NCBI GenBank assembly: GCA_937899935.1
Contig: CALCOW010000097.1
Location: 1-10,708, forward strand
DNA length: 10,708 nucleotides
Origin: an uncultured Phycisphaerae bacterium
Lineage (GTDB): Bacteria; Planctomycetota; Phycisphaerae; Phycisphaerales; SM1A02
Reading direction: 5' to 3'
Under the pieces are notes generated by a model. That model did not search any database and had not been told where the DNA came from. It saw only the letters and a program-made list of their open reading frames with translations. This document shows positions 1 to 7,597 of this stretch, in pieces. Made by a program: the position numbers and the translations under genes. Position 1 is the first letter of the stretch. Every line of letters starts with the position of its first letter.

Positions 1-1
1 C

Positions 2-1567
2 ACCTGGGTTGACGATCTCATTTGGCGTTTCGATCTTGTCATCGGAAAGCTCTGAGATGTGCAAGAGTCCCTCAAGACCTGATTCTAATTCAACAAAGAC
101 ACCAAAGTTTGTGATCTTTGTAACAGTGCCATGGACCACCATGCCGGGTTGATAGGCGGCTGGAATCTGTTCAAGCCATGGATCTTCGGTGAGTTGTTTG
201 ACCCCAAGGCCAACCCTTTGTTTCTCACGATCTATTTCAAGAACGACGCACTCAATCTCTGTTCCCTTTTGATACTTCTCATTGGGATGGGAAATCTTCT
301 CTGTCCATGAGATATCAGAGATATGTAATAAGCCATCGACGCCAGGCTCGATTTCTACGAAAGCACCATAGTTTGCGAGATTGCGGACGGTTCCGTGAAT
401 GATCGTACCCGGTGGGTACTTCTCAGCAACCAATTCCCACGGATTCACCTCAGTCTGCTTAATGCCTAGTGATATCTCATGTTTGTCACGATTGATATCG
501 AGAACAACCACTTCGATATCTTCGCCAACACTCAGAATTTCACTGGGATGATTAACTCTCTTTGTCCACGACATCTCAGAGATATGGACAAGACCTTCCA
601 CGCCCTGCTCAAGTTCAATGAATGAGCCGTAGCTGACGAGGTTGACGACACGTCCGGTGACGCGGCTGTTGATTGGGAACTTCTCTTCGATGCTCTCCCA
701 TGGGGAGGCTTCTTTCTGTTTGAGGCCCAAGGCGATTTTTTCTCGATCAAGGTCAATCTTCAGGATCTTGACCTCAAGCTCGTCACCGACCTTGCAAATT
801 TCGCTGGGGTGATTGACCCGGCCCCAGCTCATATCAGTGATGTGCAGCAAGCCATCAACCCCGCCGAGATCAACGAAGGCGCCAAACTCTGCAATGTTAG
901 TCACCGTGCCTTTGACCAGCTGACCTTCGCCGATGCGGTTCATCAACTCAGATTTTGCCTCATGGCGTTCACGCTCAATAAGCTTGCGACGACTGATCAC
1001 AATATTACGCCGTTCTTCATCGATCTTAAGAATTTCGGCGCGAATCATCTTTCCAATGAACTCCCCGATATCACCGGGGCGACGAATATCGACTTGAGAA
1101 GCAGGTAAGAAGACAGGAACACCAATATCCACGAGCAGGCCACCCTTGATTTTTCGCATACCGCGGCCTTCGATGATGTCGCCTTCCGCATTGTTGGCGA
1201 GGATGCGTTCCCAGCCACGAATACGGTCAGCCTTACGCTTGGAGAGTTTGATGACACCAGAGTCGTCTTCAATGTCCTCAAGCAGAACTTCAACTTCGTC
1301 TCCCGGAGAGATCGCATCAAAGTCATCGAACTCGTTCTTATTGATGAGGCCTTCTGACTTAAGACCAACTTCAACAACAGCATCGTCACCGGCCTTGCCG
1401 ACAACGCGCCCTTTAAGAATTTTGCCTCGTTCAAGCTGGGCCATGTCACTGGCCAGCACGGCATCCATGTCGCCTGATGCAACTTCTGTGCCGAGTGCTT
1501 CGCGGACAAGTGCATCGACGCTTGCTTGATCGATGTCAAGACTTGCAATTAGATTCTGATCAACCAT
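2..1567 (-). CDS. rpsA: 30S ribosomal protein S1 (partial, 3' end beyond window)
   Basis: S1 binds mRNA on the small ribosomal subunit and helps load messages with weak Shine-Dalgarno sites. My translation gives 522 codons from ATG at 1567 without a stop, running off the left edge. It shows repeated OB-fold S1 domains at about residues 46-112, 126-195, 214-283, 299-370 and 386-457, with a sixth starting near 473 and cut by the window. Domains 3 to 6 carry the canonical signature, for example GLLHITDMSW, GLVHISEMSW, GLLHISDISW and GLLHISELS; domains 1 and 2 are more divergent, as is usual for the ribosome-binding end. The E. coli protein is about 557 residues, so little should be missing unless the tail is long. 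No clear Shine-Dalgarno site precedes the ATG. The MFS gene lies 201 bases upstream on the same strand; co-transcription is possible but unproven. Confidence 0.97.
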   Translation of the reverse strand, partial: MVDQNLIASLDIDQASVDALVREALGTEVASGDMDAVLASDMAQLERGKILKGRVVGKAGDDAVVEVGLKSEGLINKNEFDDFDAISPGDEVEVLLEDIEDDSGVIKLSKRKADRIRGWERILANNAEGDIIEGRGMRKIKGGLLVDIGVPVFLPASQVDIRRPGDIGEFIGKMIRAEILKIDEERRNIVISRRKLIERERHEAKSELMNRIGEGQLVKGTVTNIAEFGAFVDLGGVDGLLHITDMSWGRVNHPSEICKVGDELEVKILKIDLDREKIALGLKQKEASPWESIEEKFPINSRVTGRVVNLVSYGSFIELEQGVEGLVHISEMSWTKRVNHPSEILSVGEDIEVVVLDINRDKHEISLGIKQTEVNPWELVAEKYPPGTIIHGTVRNLANYGAFVEIEPGVDGLLHISDISWTEKISHPNEKYQKGTEIECVVLEIDREKQRVGLGVKQLTEDPWLEQIPAAYQPGMVVHGTVTKITNFGVFVELESGLEGLLHISELSDDKIETPNEIVNPG

Positions 1568-1617
1568 ATGTGTAGTGGGTATTTCGGTCCCGGTGGACCA
1601 TTGGCTAGGGCCATTGC

Positions 1618-1634
1618 TGGGGCGTAGTGCCCCA
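1618..1634 (-). other. Small hairpin in the rpsA leader
   Basis: TGGGGC (1618-1623) and GCCCCA (1629-1634) form a perfect 6-bp stem with a 5-base loop, about 50 bases upstream of the rpsA start codon. No T-run follows on either strand, so it is not a standard intrinsic terminator. It may be an mRNA structure in the rpsA 5' leader or the 3' end of the MFS transcript. S1 genes are autoregulated through their leaders in some bacteria, but nothing here proves that. Confidence 0.35.
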
Positions 1635-1768
1635 CACTTTGGCGTCGTCATCGGCTTCAAAACTGATCGAAGCAACCGTCGATTGCGGACGCGAGCGTGG
1701 CCTGTGGACAGCCACGCAGTATAGCGAAGCTGTGCCAATTGGGCACTGATAAAGTTCTGCCGAGGGCC

Positions 1769-3142
1769 TCAATCTGGAGTATTTGCAAGTGGATTGGGAT
1801 TGCTGAGGCTGTTCCCTTCTAAACCGGGATTTGGTGGTGTGAGCAACAGGAATCCGATCGCACCAGCGGCACTGATCACACCGCTGACCGCAAACACCAC
1901 TGGGCCATCCCATGCGGGCCAATGCACCAATGCCTGGTAGAGGCCAACACCAGCCAGTGGGGCAAGCAAACCTCGGATACCAAACAGCGTCACGTGCACG
2001 CCCATGTACTGGCTACTTTTTGCAAGCGGGGCAAAGTCATGGTGGCCCAAATTCCATGCCAAAATACCACCGCCCTGGGCAACACCAAGCATGACTGATG
2101 CGATCCATAGTGGCAGAAGTGATGAAGTTATAGTTGCAACACACATAAGTAAGATCGTAATTACAAAGCTCCAGCTATGAATGCGCCTGTACTTGATGAT
2201 GTGTACTTTGTCGAGAAGTTTTGACCACAGACCTATACACAACATCATGACGATGATTGGAATAGTCATAAGAAGCATCAACGATCCAAAGTAGTCAAGA
2301 TTAAACTGATCCTTCAAGATGATTACGAGCGGTGCCATAGCCATCAGATTCCCAAATCCGAAAACGAATTGTGTTAATACGAAACGGCGATACAGACGAT
2401 CAAATTTGAGTATTCGTATGCCCTGTTGAATTGATGCTTTGATACCGATGCCCGCGTGATGACGTTCAGCAGATCTCAGTGATTTGTGCCCACGTACCCT
2501 CACACTCGCGTACGCCAACGTACCGAACATTCCGGCGACTGCTGCAAGCGGAAATACGATTCGAAAGGCATTGGGATTCCAGTCCATTGCTTGCCCAATG
2601 ATGGCGCTGACCCCAGCCACAGGCAGCGTATGCACAATGAATAATCGACCTGTGATGTGGGCACGAAAGTTTGAGGGATAATTCGCGGCCCAGACGCTAG
2701 TCCGAATGGTGACCACGCCAGTCCAACAGACCCGAATACCAATGACGGCAACAAGAAAGATCCAAATGCCTAAGAAATTGAATGGCGCAAAGGCCATTGC
2801 AATGACAAGCAGCATGGTGATAACCATGAGCATGTTTGCAAAACGGATCTTGTGCTTTCCGGCACTCATCCCGGCCCAAGCCAGACTGGTTGTATTTGCG
2901 AAAGCCTTAGAGGCGATCAGAATCGCGACGAAAAGATTTAAGGTGCCTTCGGGGATAATACCGGTGTATGCATTCTTAACGATGACACCAACAACCTTGC
3001 CTTCTGCTGCACCAGTCATAATCGGCAGCAAAGACCAAGCGATCAGTTCGCGCCGATAGGCTTGCCGACTGAGTCCAGGCATTTGGGATGGATTGAATGA
3101 GTTTACAAAATTTCTGACGGGCTTTAATAAACTCAGCTGCAT
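1769..3142 (-). CDS. MFS-type multi-pass transporter, substrate unknown
   Basis: A 457-residue hydrophobic protein of the size and layout of a Major Facilitator Superfamily permease, so a secondary carrier of the cytoplasmic membrane. Hydrophobic segments fall near residues 33-55, 68-90, 103-119, 122-144, 167-184, 195-213, 254-275, 284-306, 324-341, 343-361, 383-404 and 414-434. A basic cytoplasmic loop (about 214-250, with VRVRGHKSLR) separates two halves, as expected for MFS. The C-terminus is a short Pro/Asn-rich tail. ATG at 3142 is the only sensible start, because an in-frame TGA lies 27 bases upstream with no start codon between; no strong Shine-Dalgarno site is visible. I cannot assign a substrate: no family-specific motif stands out. 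It sits between rpsA and a small lipoprotein gene on the same strand. Confidence 0.85.
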   Translation of the reverse strand: MQLSLLKPVRNFVNSFNPSQMPGLSRQAYRRELIAWSLLPIMTGAAEGKVVGVIVKNAYTGIIPEGTLNLFVAILIASKAFANTTSLAWAGMSAGKHKIRFANMLMVITMLLVIAMAFAPFNFLGIWIFLVAVIGIRVCWTGVVTIRTSVWAANYPSNFRAHITGRLFIVHTLPVAGVSAIIGQAMDWNPNAFRIVFPLAAVAGMFGTLAYASVRVRGHKSLRSAERHHAGIGIKASIQQGIRILKFDRLYRRFVLTQFVFGFGNLMAMAPLVIILKDQFNLDYFGSLMLLMTIPIIVMMLCIGLWSKLLDKVHIIKYRRIHSWSFVITILLMCVATITSSLLPLWIASVMLGVAQGGGILAWNLGHHDFAPLAKSSQYMGVHVTLFGIRGLLAPLAGVGLYQALVHWPAWDGPVVFAVSGVISAAGAIGFLLLTPPNPGLEGNSLSNPNPLANTPD

Positions 3143-3291
3143 GTTTGCCTGTCGGCGAGAGTTGCCTCATCAGAGTGGCTATGGTGTGTCATTGAAATGT
3201 CGCAGATAGTCAGAAATGGTGCGCACAAAACATACATCACATCAGTTGGTACCGATATGGCTCTCTTCTCACCACTACGCAAAGTGTAAAT

Positions 3292-3582
3292 TCAGCGAGG
3301 CTGTCCACTGGTATAGACAATTGGATATGGCGAGAGACGACTGGGATGATCAATATATGTTGCTCTTCCAAGATCGCCCCAGAACAATCTGAGATCAACA
3401 TTACCAGTGACCGCCATATGACTCTTGATGTCGACCGGTCGCTCGTCCAGGCCCATGAGTTCGGGGGTCAGGTTGCTGAGAATCGAGTTCGTACTCACAT
3501 CGTCAGTTGAGTTACATCCCACCAATGTTGTTGCTGCAAGGACGGCTGATCCAAGTGTGATATAGCTGAGAGCACGGTTCAT
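3292..3582 (-). CDS. Small predicted lipoprotein of unknown function
   Basis: A 96-residue protein beginning MNRALSYITLGSAVLAATTL and followed by a lipobox V-G-C with Cys23. This is a type II (lipoprotein) signal peptide, so the mature form is about 74 residues, lipid-anchored, with Asn at +2. The mature part starts with a Ser/Thr/Asp-rich linker and ends in an aromatic and Pro-rich stretch (LRLFWGDLGRATYIDHPSRL). I recognise no domain. The start at 3582 is supported by a Shine-Dalgarno-like AAGGTGG (rc of 3590-3596) about 7 bases upstream. The gene is 149 bases upstream of the MFS gene on the same strand. The leader contains competing hairpins, described separately. A real gene is likely because the signal peptide and the ribosome site agree. 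Confidence 0.75.
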   Translation of the reverse strand: MNRALSYITLGSAVLAATTLVGCNSTDDVSTNSILSNLTPELMGLDERPVDIKSHMAVTGNVDLRLFWGDLGRATYIDHPSRLSPYPIVYTSGQPR

Positions 3583-3605
3583 TAGTTTGCCACCTTAGTT
3601 TTCTG

Positions 3606-3648
3606 GGCCTGTTGCTCGGAAAGGCCACACATGGACTCAAAGAGCAAC
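3606..3648 (-). promoter_or_regulatory. Competing hairpins (or pseudoknot) in the lipoprotein-gene leader
   Basis: On the plus strand GTTGCTC (3611-3617) is exactly complementary to GAGCAAC (3642-3648). GGCCT (3606-3610) is exactly complementary to AGGCC (3622-3626), and the loop of this second stem contains one strand of the first. In the minus-strand RNA the two stems are therefore either mutually exclusive or a pseudoknot. They end about 10 bases before the AAGGTGG ribosome site of the lipoprotein gene. This resembles attenuator-like leader architecture, but stems of 7 and 5 bp could be chance, and no known riboswitch consensus is recognised. Confidence 0.3.
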
Positions 3649-3755
3649 CGGTATTTCTTCGACCAAACCCCATCTGTACCAGGGGTGTTTCTCACTGTCA
3701 ACAGTATAGATCTTCTTGTGCCAAATTGCCGGAAGATGGTGTAAATGCCTCGCCT

Positions 3756-3777
3756 CAGTACCAGTTAGGAGGTACTG
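3756..3777. repeat. Short perfect inverted repeat (7 bp, 8-base loop)
   Basis: CAGTACC (3756-3762) is the exact reverse complement of GGTACTG (3771-3777). The stem can extend outward by CTC (3754-3756 side) to GAG (3781-3783) across a TTT bulge. There is only a TTT downstream on the plus strand and no T-run on the minus strand, so terminator function is weakly supported. It directly abuts the larger inverted-repeat segment. Confidence 0.4.
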
Positions 3778-3783
3778 TTTGAG

Positions 3784-3990
3784 AGCAGCGGCCGCCAGGG
3801 GTGGTGGCCCTTGTTCGCCCGGTATATTTGCTCGAGCCTAATGAACCCCATGGGATCGCTGATCCGCGACGACGGGCAAGCCTCCAACGAGTGGAAGTCC
3901 TGGAACGTCGGCAAGTGAGCCCACTTTGACCTCGGGGTTCGAGCAAATCACGGCGAACATGGGCGACTCAATGACCTGTGCGGCCGCAGC
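3784..3990. repeat. G+C-rich segment bounded by imperfect inverted repeats
   Basis: The left arm (3808-3838) and the reverse complement of the right arm (3936-3963) align closely. Both read CCC, then TGTTCGCC, then ATTTGCTCGA, then CC, with about four mismatches and a 3-base gap. Further out, both ends carry the 8-base palindrome GCGGCCGC (3788-3795 and 3980-3987) within a similar AGC(A/T)GCGGCCGC context, so the similarity extends to roughly 55 bases per arm with a spacer of about 97 bases. My hand count gives about 62% G+C for 3781-3990, against under 50% in the adjacent bases. It could be a miniature mobile or palindromic repeat element, a decayed gene remnant, or an assembly artefact. No transposase and no obvious target-site duplication is seen. 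Confidence 0.5.
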
Positions 3991-4001
3991 TTTTTTTGGG
4001 A

Positions 4002-4535
4002 TTATTTGTTTGTTAATAAAACGAGCTGCTGACGATAATCCTGAGCCATTCTTTCAAGAGAATCAGGAACAACTCGGACATCACCGACGACTGTTATGAA
4101 GTTGGTATCACCGCTCCAGCGCGGCACGAGATGGCCATGAAGGTGTTCAGGTAATCCAGCGCCCGCAGCCGTCCCCTCGTTGATGCCTAAGTTGATTCCC
4201 TGAGGTCCCAGTGTTTGGTGAATGAGCATCATGGCAAGTTCTATCAACTGCCAAAAGCTCTGTCTCTGATGAGCGTCATAATCGAGAAGCGTTGGTCGCG
4301 GCTCCCCTAATGCGATCAGAAGATGACCGCATGCATAGGGAAAACGATTCATGAGGATCATGCCGTGTTGGTTGCGGTGGATTACCAGATGCTCTTGATC
4401 TTTTTCAGGAGTCTGCCAGTAGGTGGCCAGGAAATTATCGATATTGGGTGCCTGGTGACCAGCATCAGCAGCTTTCTGTTTGAGATTACGTAAATAAGCT
4501 GCTCGCCATGGAGCCCATAGTTTTTCGCCGTCCAT
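4002..4535 (-). CDS. HIT-family nucleotide hydrolase/phosphorylase (Ap4A-type)
   Basis: A 177-residue histidine-triad protein. The catalytic triad H-x-H-x-H is seen at His131, His133 and His135 in LPEHLHGHLVPRWSGDTNF. That context, and the N-terminal LWAPWR, match the branch that includes Ap4A phosphorylase-like HIT proteins of actinobacteria. His133 or His135 would act in nucleotidyl transfer, by family knowledge. The conserved middle strand is LMNRFPYACGHLLIA (about 61-75). The enzyme would be cytoplasmic and cleave dinucleoside polyphosphates or related adenylated compounds; the exact substrate cannot be read from sequence. ATG at 4535 is fixed by an in-frame TGA 18 bases upstream with no start codon between; no good Shine-Dalgarno site is visible. 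The gene is divergent from the ABC-F gene, with 129 bases between starts. Confidence 0.93.
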   Translation of the reverse strand: MDGEKLWAPWRAAYLRNLKQKAADAGHQAPNIDNFLATYWQTPEKDQEHLVIHRNQHGMILMNRFPYACGHLLIALGEPRPTLLDYDAHQRQSFWQLIELAMMLIHQTLGPQGINLGINEGTAAGAGLPEHLHGHLVPRWSGDTNFITVVGDVRVVPDSLERMAQDYRQQLVLLTNK

Positions 4536-4664
4536 AACTTGATCGTACGGTCACTGAGATCGGATGCAACCCCGGACCAGGCTGGCTCGGCTATCATCAT
4601 GGGTCGTTAGGTGGGGTCCTTTGGCTTCGGGACGTCTCAATATGCATTTAAGAATTGACGGGCT

Positions 4665-6617
4665 ATGTCACTGGCAACAATGACGAATGTGGTGTGTCGG
4701 TATGGCGCCAACGAGGTTCTGAGCGGCGTAACAATGGCGATCGAGCGTTCACAGCGTATCGGTCTAGTTGGCCGTAATGGCACTGGCAAGTCGACCCTGT
4801 TAAATATCCTGATTGGAAAGGTCCCATGTGATGAGGGCAGTATTGAGGTGCAACGAGGCCTCACGATTGGTGCATTAGCACAGGAACGTACCCTTCATCC
4901 GGAAGACTCGGTCCTTTCAGCGGCAAGCCGTGCGTTTGCTCAGACGGCTGATTTAAAAAATCAACTGGCGATTGTTTTTGAGAAAATGGAGCAGGCTCAA
5001 GGCAATGAGCTTGAGGCACTACTTCGTCAGCAGACAAAGCTAGAAGAACAGCTCGAAGCAGCTGGTGGCTATGTGACGGAACACCGTGTAGAAGCCATGC
5101 TCCATGGACTTGGTTTCACCGATGAACAATTTGATCAGAGTGTCACGGTTTTGTCGGGGGGCCAAGTGGCGCGACTAGCGCTGGCTCAATTATTGCTTGA
5201 ATCGCCTGACATTCTCGTCCTTGATGAACCCACTAATCACTTGGACATTGAAGCACGAACATGGCTCGAGGAGTTCCTCCTTACGGCACCTTTTGCTGCA
5301 ATCGTCTTAGTGACACATGATCGCTGGCTATTGGATCGGGTCGTCGACAAGATCATTGAAGTTGATAATGGACGCTTGTTTGAATATCCGGGTCGTTTCA
5401 CAGAGTATCTCGAACAACGTTCTCTACAGCGCACAACACTAAGCCGTCAGTATGCAAAACAGGTCACACGTGTGCGGCAAGAAGAGAGCTACATACGGCG
5501 TTATAAAGCAGGGCAAAGATCGAAACAGGCGAAGGGTCGAGAGTCTCGGCTTGAGCGTTATCGAAAAGAAGAAATGATCGATCGGCCCCGAGAACTTGAT
5601 GTGGTCAAGTTGAAGATTCCCGAAGCACCGAGAAGTGGCGATCAAGTACTGGTTGCAGAAACGGTGTCTAAGTCATTTGGTGATGTACATCTCTTTCAAG
5701 ACCTCTCACTGGCTATCACGCGCGGTGATCGAGTTGGCATCATCGGCCCCAATGGCGTTGGCAAGACCACCCTTATTCGCTGCTTACTTGGTCAAGAGCC
5801 AGTGACAAAGGGGGAAGTGCGGATTGGAACCAGACTTAGCGCCGGCTATTTTCAACAGGTTCATGATGGTTTAGATTTATCACTTCCAGTCTGGCGAGCT
5901 ATTCAGACAACAGTTGAGCATGAATCAAAAGGTCGCGATGTCTCTGAACAGCAAGCCAGAGATCTAGCGGGTGGATTTTTGTTTAGCGGTGACGAACAAG
6001 ATCAACCATTGCACCTTTTGTCAGGAGGTGAAAGAGCCAGGGTACGTTTGGCGGGATTGTTGGGCTCGCCACATAACTTGCTGGTACTCGATGAGCCATC
6101 GAATCACCTCGACATTCCGGCAGCGGCTCGGCTTGAAGAAGCGTTATCTCTCAAGAATGGTTTTACTGGCACACTGTTATTGATTACACATGATCGAGCA
6201 CTCCTACAAGCAACTTGTAATCGACTGATCATCTTCGATGAAGAAGGCGGGATCGCACTGTTCACCGGGACCTACGAAGAGTGGCTGTTACATTGCCGGC
6301 AACAAAAAGAACGTCACGAACTACAAGAGCGGGCAGTGAAGCGACAAGCCCAGTCTGTCGACCGAGAGACTCAGAAGGCAAAATCGGCTGCAGTGAAGCG
6401 TGGAAAAACAGATCTTGCGGCCTTGAGTTTGGGAAAGCTTGAACAGCGCATCGAAGATCTTGAGCATGAAATCAAGATCGTTGATGAGGAACTTTCAAAA
6501 CCCGACATCTACACCGACCCTCAACGCTGCCGTGAGTTGTCAGCGAGGCGAGAGAAAATAGTTGCTGAACTTGCTCCCTATGAGGCAGAGTGGTCTACAC
6601 GCGGGGGAGAAGCGTAA
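4665..6617 (+). CDS. ABC-F family ATPase (Uup/EttA-like, ribosome-associated)
   Basis: A 650-residue protein with two ABC ATPase domains in tandem and no membrane segments, which defines the ABC-F class. These soluble ATPases bind the ribosomal E site and relieve stalled or blocked translation. Domain 1 has Walker A GRNGTGKST (36-44), signature LSGGQ (163-167), Walker B ending in Asp187-Glu188 and switch His218. Domain 2 has GPNGVGKTT (361-369), LSGGE (452-456), Asp476-Glu477 and His509. All catalytic elements are intact. The charged inter-domain linker (about 240-325) is the part expected to reach the tRNA. A charged C-terminal extension (about 540-645) looks like a coiled coil, as in Uup. 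It lacks features that would mark it as an antibiotic-resistance type. ATG at 4665 gives the usual N-terminus; ATG at 4680 is an alternative. The 3' end overlaps the anti-sigma gene tail to tail. Confidence 0.95.
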   Translation: MSLATMTNVVCRYGANEVLSGVTMAIERSQRIGLVGRNGTGKSTLLNILIGKVPCDEGSIEVQRGLTIGALAQERTLHPEDSVLSAASRAFAQTADLKNQLAIVFEKMEQAQGNELEALLRQQTKLEEQLEAAGGYVTEHRVEAMLHGLGFTDEQFDQSVTVLSGGQVARLALAQLLLESPDILVLDEPTNHLDIEARTWLEEFLLTAPFAAIVLVTHDRWLLDRVVDKIIEVDNGRLFEYPGRFTEYLEQRSLQRTTLSRQYAKQVTRVRQEESYIRRYKAGQRSKQAKGRESRLERYRKEEMIDRPRELDVVKLKIPEAPRSGDQVLVAETVSKSFGDVHLFQDLSLAITRGDRVGIIGPNGVGKTTLIRCLLGQEPVTKGEVRIGTRLSAGYFQQVHDGLDLSLPVWRAIQTTVEHESKGRDVSEQQARDLAGGFLFSGDEQDQPLHLLSGGERARVRLAGLLGSPHNLLVLDEPSNHLDIPAAARLEEALSLKNGFTGTLLLITHDRALLQATCNRLIIFDEEGGIALFTGTYEEWLLHCRQQKERHELQERAVKRQAQSVDRETQKAKSAAVKRGKTDLAALSLGKLEQRIEDLEHEIKIVDEELSKPDIYTDPQRCRELSARREKIVAELAPYEAEWSTRGGEA

Positions 6618-7465
6618 GCCACAGCCATCGTTTCAGGTGAGCTTGTGAGTACAACGTTTCCAGATGCATCAGTCACCATAAAGGTAGCATCTTGCAATTG
6701 ACGTGCATTCATAGAGAAGCGTTTACCCGTCACAGGACGAGCCTCAAAGCTAGCGAGGTTGCTGAGTTCTGTTCCATCAGCAAGTACTGCGTTCAGGGAA
6801 AATTCTCCATCACCAGCGGGTAGGTCAAGAGCGAGAATGAAGACTTCATCATCTCGTTGGTTGATCCAGAGATGTCCCATTCCTCGCTGATCATCATCCG
6901 CCGAATACAGGGCCACTTGGACACAGCTTGGGTTGGCTACAAAGGCATCGAAGTCGCTGCCGATGTATAGCTCCAGTTGATCTTGTGTACGTAAGTTGAG
7001 TGCTACATCCACCAATGCGTTGGCACGTTCATAGGCGCCGTAGGCAAAGATTGAAATCGCTACAACAACACCGACTAACACAATTGCAGCAGCACGCCAG
7101 GCATCATGGGATATCAGGCTACGTCGCCGATTTGCCGAGCCAGAATCATTAATAGAAACGCTACTACCGCCAAATCGACCAATCGTAGCGAGTGGCGCAA
7201 GTTCAGATGATTCCTCAAGGATTCGTTTTCGTAAGTGCTCAAGTACACGTTCACGTAGCGTTTCAGGAGGCGTGACGTTCGGTAAGAGGGAGTTATCAGC
7301 TGCGATCTCTGCCTGGAGCTGTTGGATCTCCTCTTGAACAGCAGGGGGCGCCTCATGGAATGATCGATTGAAGCACTCAGCCTCAAACTCATCCAACATT
7401 CCTAGGGCGTCTGCGGCAGCTGCTTCAAGTAGTTCTGTTCGAGTCATATGTATTTCTTTGGTCAT
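6578..7465 (-). CDS. RskA-like transmembrane anti-sigma factor
   Basis: A 295-residue protein with the layout of RskA-type anti-sigma factors. It has a cytoplasmic N-terminal helical region (about 1-90) that would hold the sigma factor, one membrane segment (about 123-145, rich in Ala/Val/Ile), and an extracytoplasmic domain (about 150-295). The outer domain carries strands typical of the RskA family (GHLWINQRDDEVFILALDLP, then TFMVTDASGN). The H-x3-C-x2-C motif of zinc-binding anti-sigma factors is absent; the N-terminal domain has a single Cys31. The start at 7465 is preceded by AGGA-like sequence (AGGATTAGGACG just before the ATG); Met7 is an alternative. It lies 132 bases downstream of the ECF sigma gene, which it probably inhibits. 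Its last 40 bases overlap the end of the convergent ABC-F gene. Confidence 0.85.
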   Translation of the reverse strand: MTKEIHMTRTELLEAAAADALGMLDEFEAECFNRSFHEAPPAVQEEIQQLQAEIAADNSLLPNVTPPETLRERVLEHLRKRILEESSELAPLATIGRFGGSSVSINDSGSANRRRSLISHDAWRAAAIVLVGVVVAISIFAYGAYERANALVDVALNLRTQDQLELYIGSDFDAFVANPSCVQVALYSADDDQRGMGHLWINQRDDEVFILALDLPAGDGEFSLNAVLADGTELSNLASFEARPVTGKRFSMNARQLQDATFMVTDASGNVVLTSSPETMAVAYASPPRVDHSAS

Positions 7466-7597
7466 CGTCCTAATCCTAGTTCCTGGCCGCTTGTCTATCT
7501 GCTTATAGCTAGCTTCGCAGTGATTAATCGGGTGGTTGCGTGGGATTGGTTAGTACTCTAATTGGCTAAAGTTCATAACCCTTACAATCGAACCCAT

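Larger units (their letters stand above)
3583..4001. other. Intergenic region without a convincing gene (419 bases)
   Basis: This stretch lies between the stop of the HIT gene and the start of the lipoprotein gene. From left to right it holds the lipoprotein leader with its two hairpins (3606-3648), an inverted repeat CAGTACC/GGTACTG with an 8-base loop (3756-3777), and a G+C-rich segment with inverted-repeat ends (about 3784-3990). Then comes a run of seven T on the plus strand (3991-3997). Short open frames exist: a 63-codon frame on the minus strand (3755-3946), a 40-codon minus frame (3838-3960) and a plus-strand frame ending at the TGA near 3918. None has a ribosome site or a recognisable domain. 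Confidence 0.6.

Noticed and set aside
1045..1548. Long minus-strand open frame inside rpsA, and a plus-strand frame at 1146-1529
   Set aside because: Both are shadows of the S1 gene, whose domains read continuously in one frame through the same bases; their translations are low-complexity and carry no domain.
3755..3946. 63-codon minus-strand frame in the intergenic region
   Set aside because: Arg/Ser-rich translation without a domain or a ribosome site; it lies across the inverted-repeat segment and is better explained by its high G+C.
3838..3960. 40-codon minus-strand frame starting at ATG 3960
   Set aside because: The translation looks protein-like (LADVPGLPLVGGLPVVAD), but there is no ribosome site, domain or full length; kept only as a possible gene remnant.
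3788..3987. Two NotI-type sites as a cloning-vector insert
   Set aside because: The sequence between does not resemble any vector I know, and the inverted similarity extends well beyond the two 8-base sites; an artefact cannot be fully excluded.
3980..3997. GCGGCCGC followed by seven T as an intrinsic terminator
   Set aside because: The palindrome has no room for a loop, no plus-strand gene lies upstream, and the T-run is on the wrong strand to serve the HIT gene.
4620..4646. TTGGCT and TATGCA as a promoter for the ABC-F gene
   Set aside because: The spacer is only 14 bases and both boxes match poorly.
5237..5645. Minus-strand frames inside the ABC-F gene
   Set aside because: The ABC-F frame is continuous and fully motif-supported across these bases.
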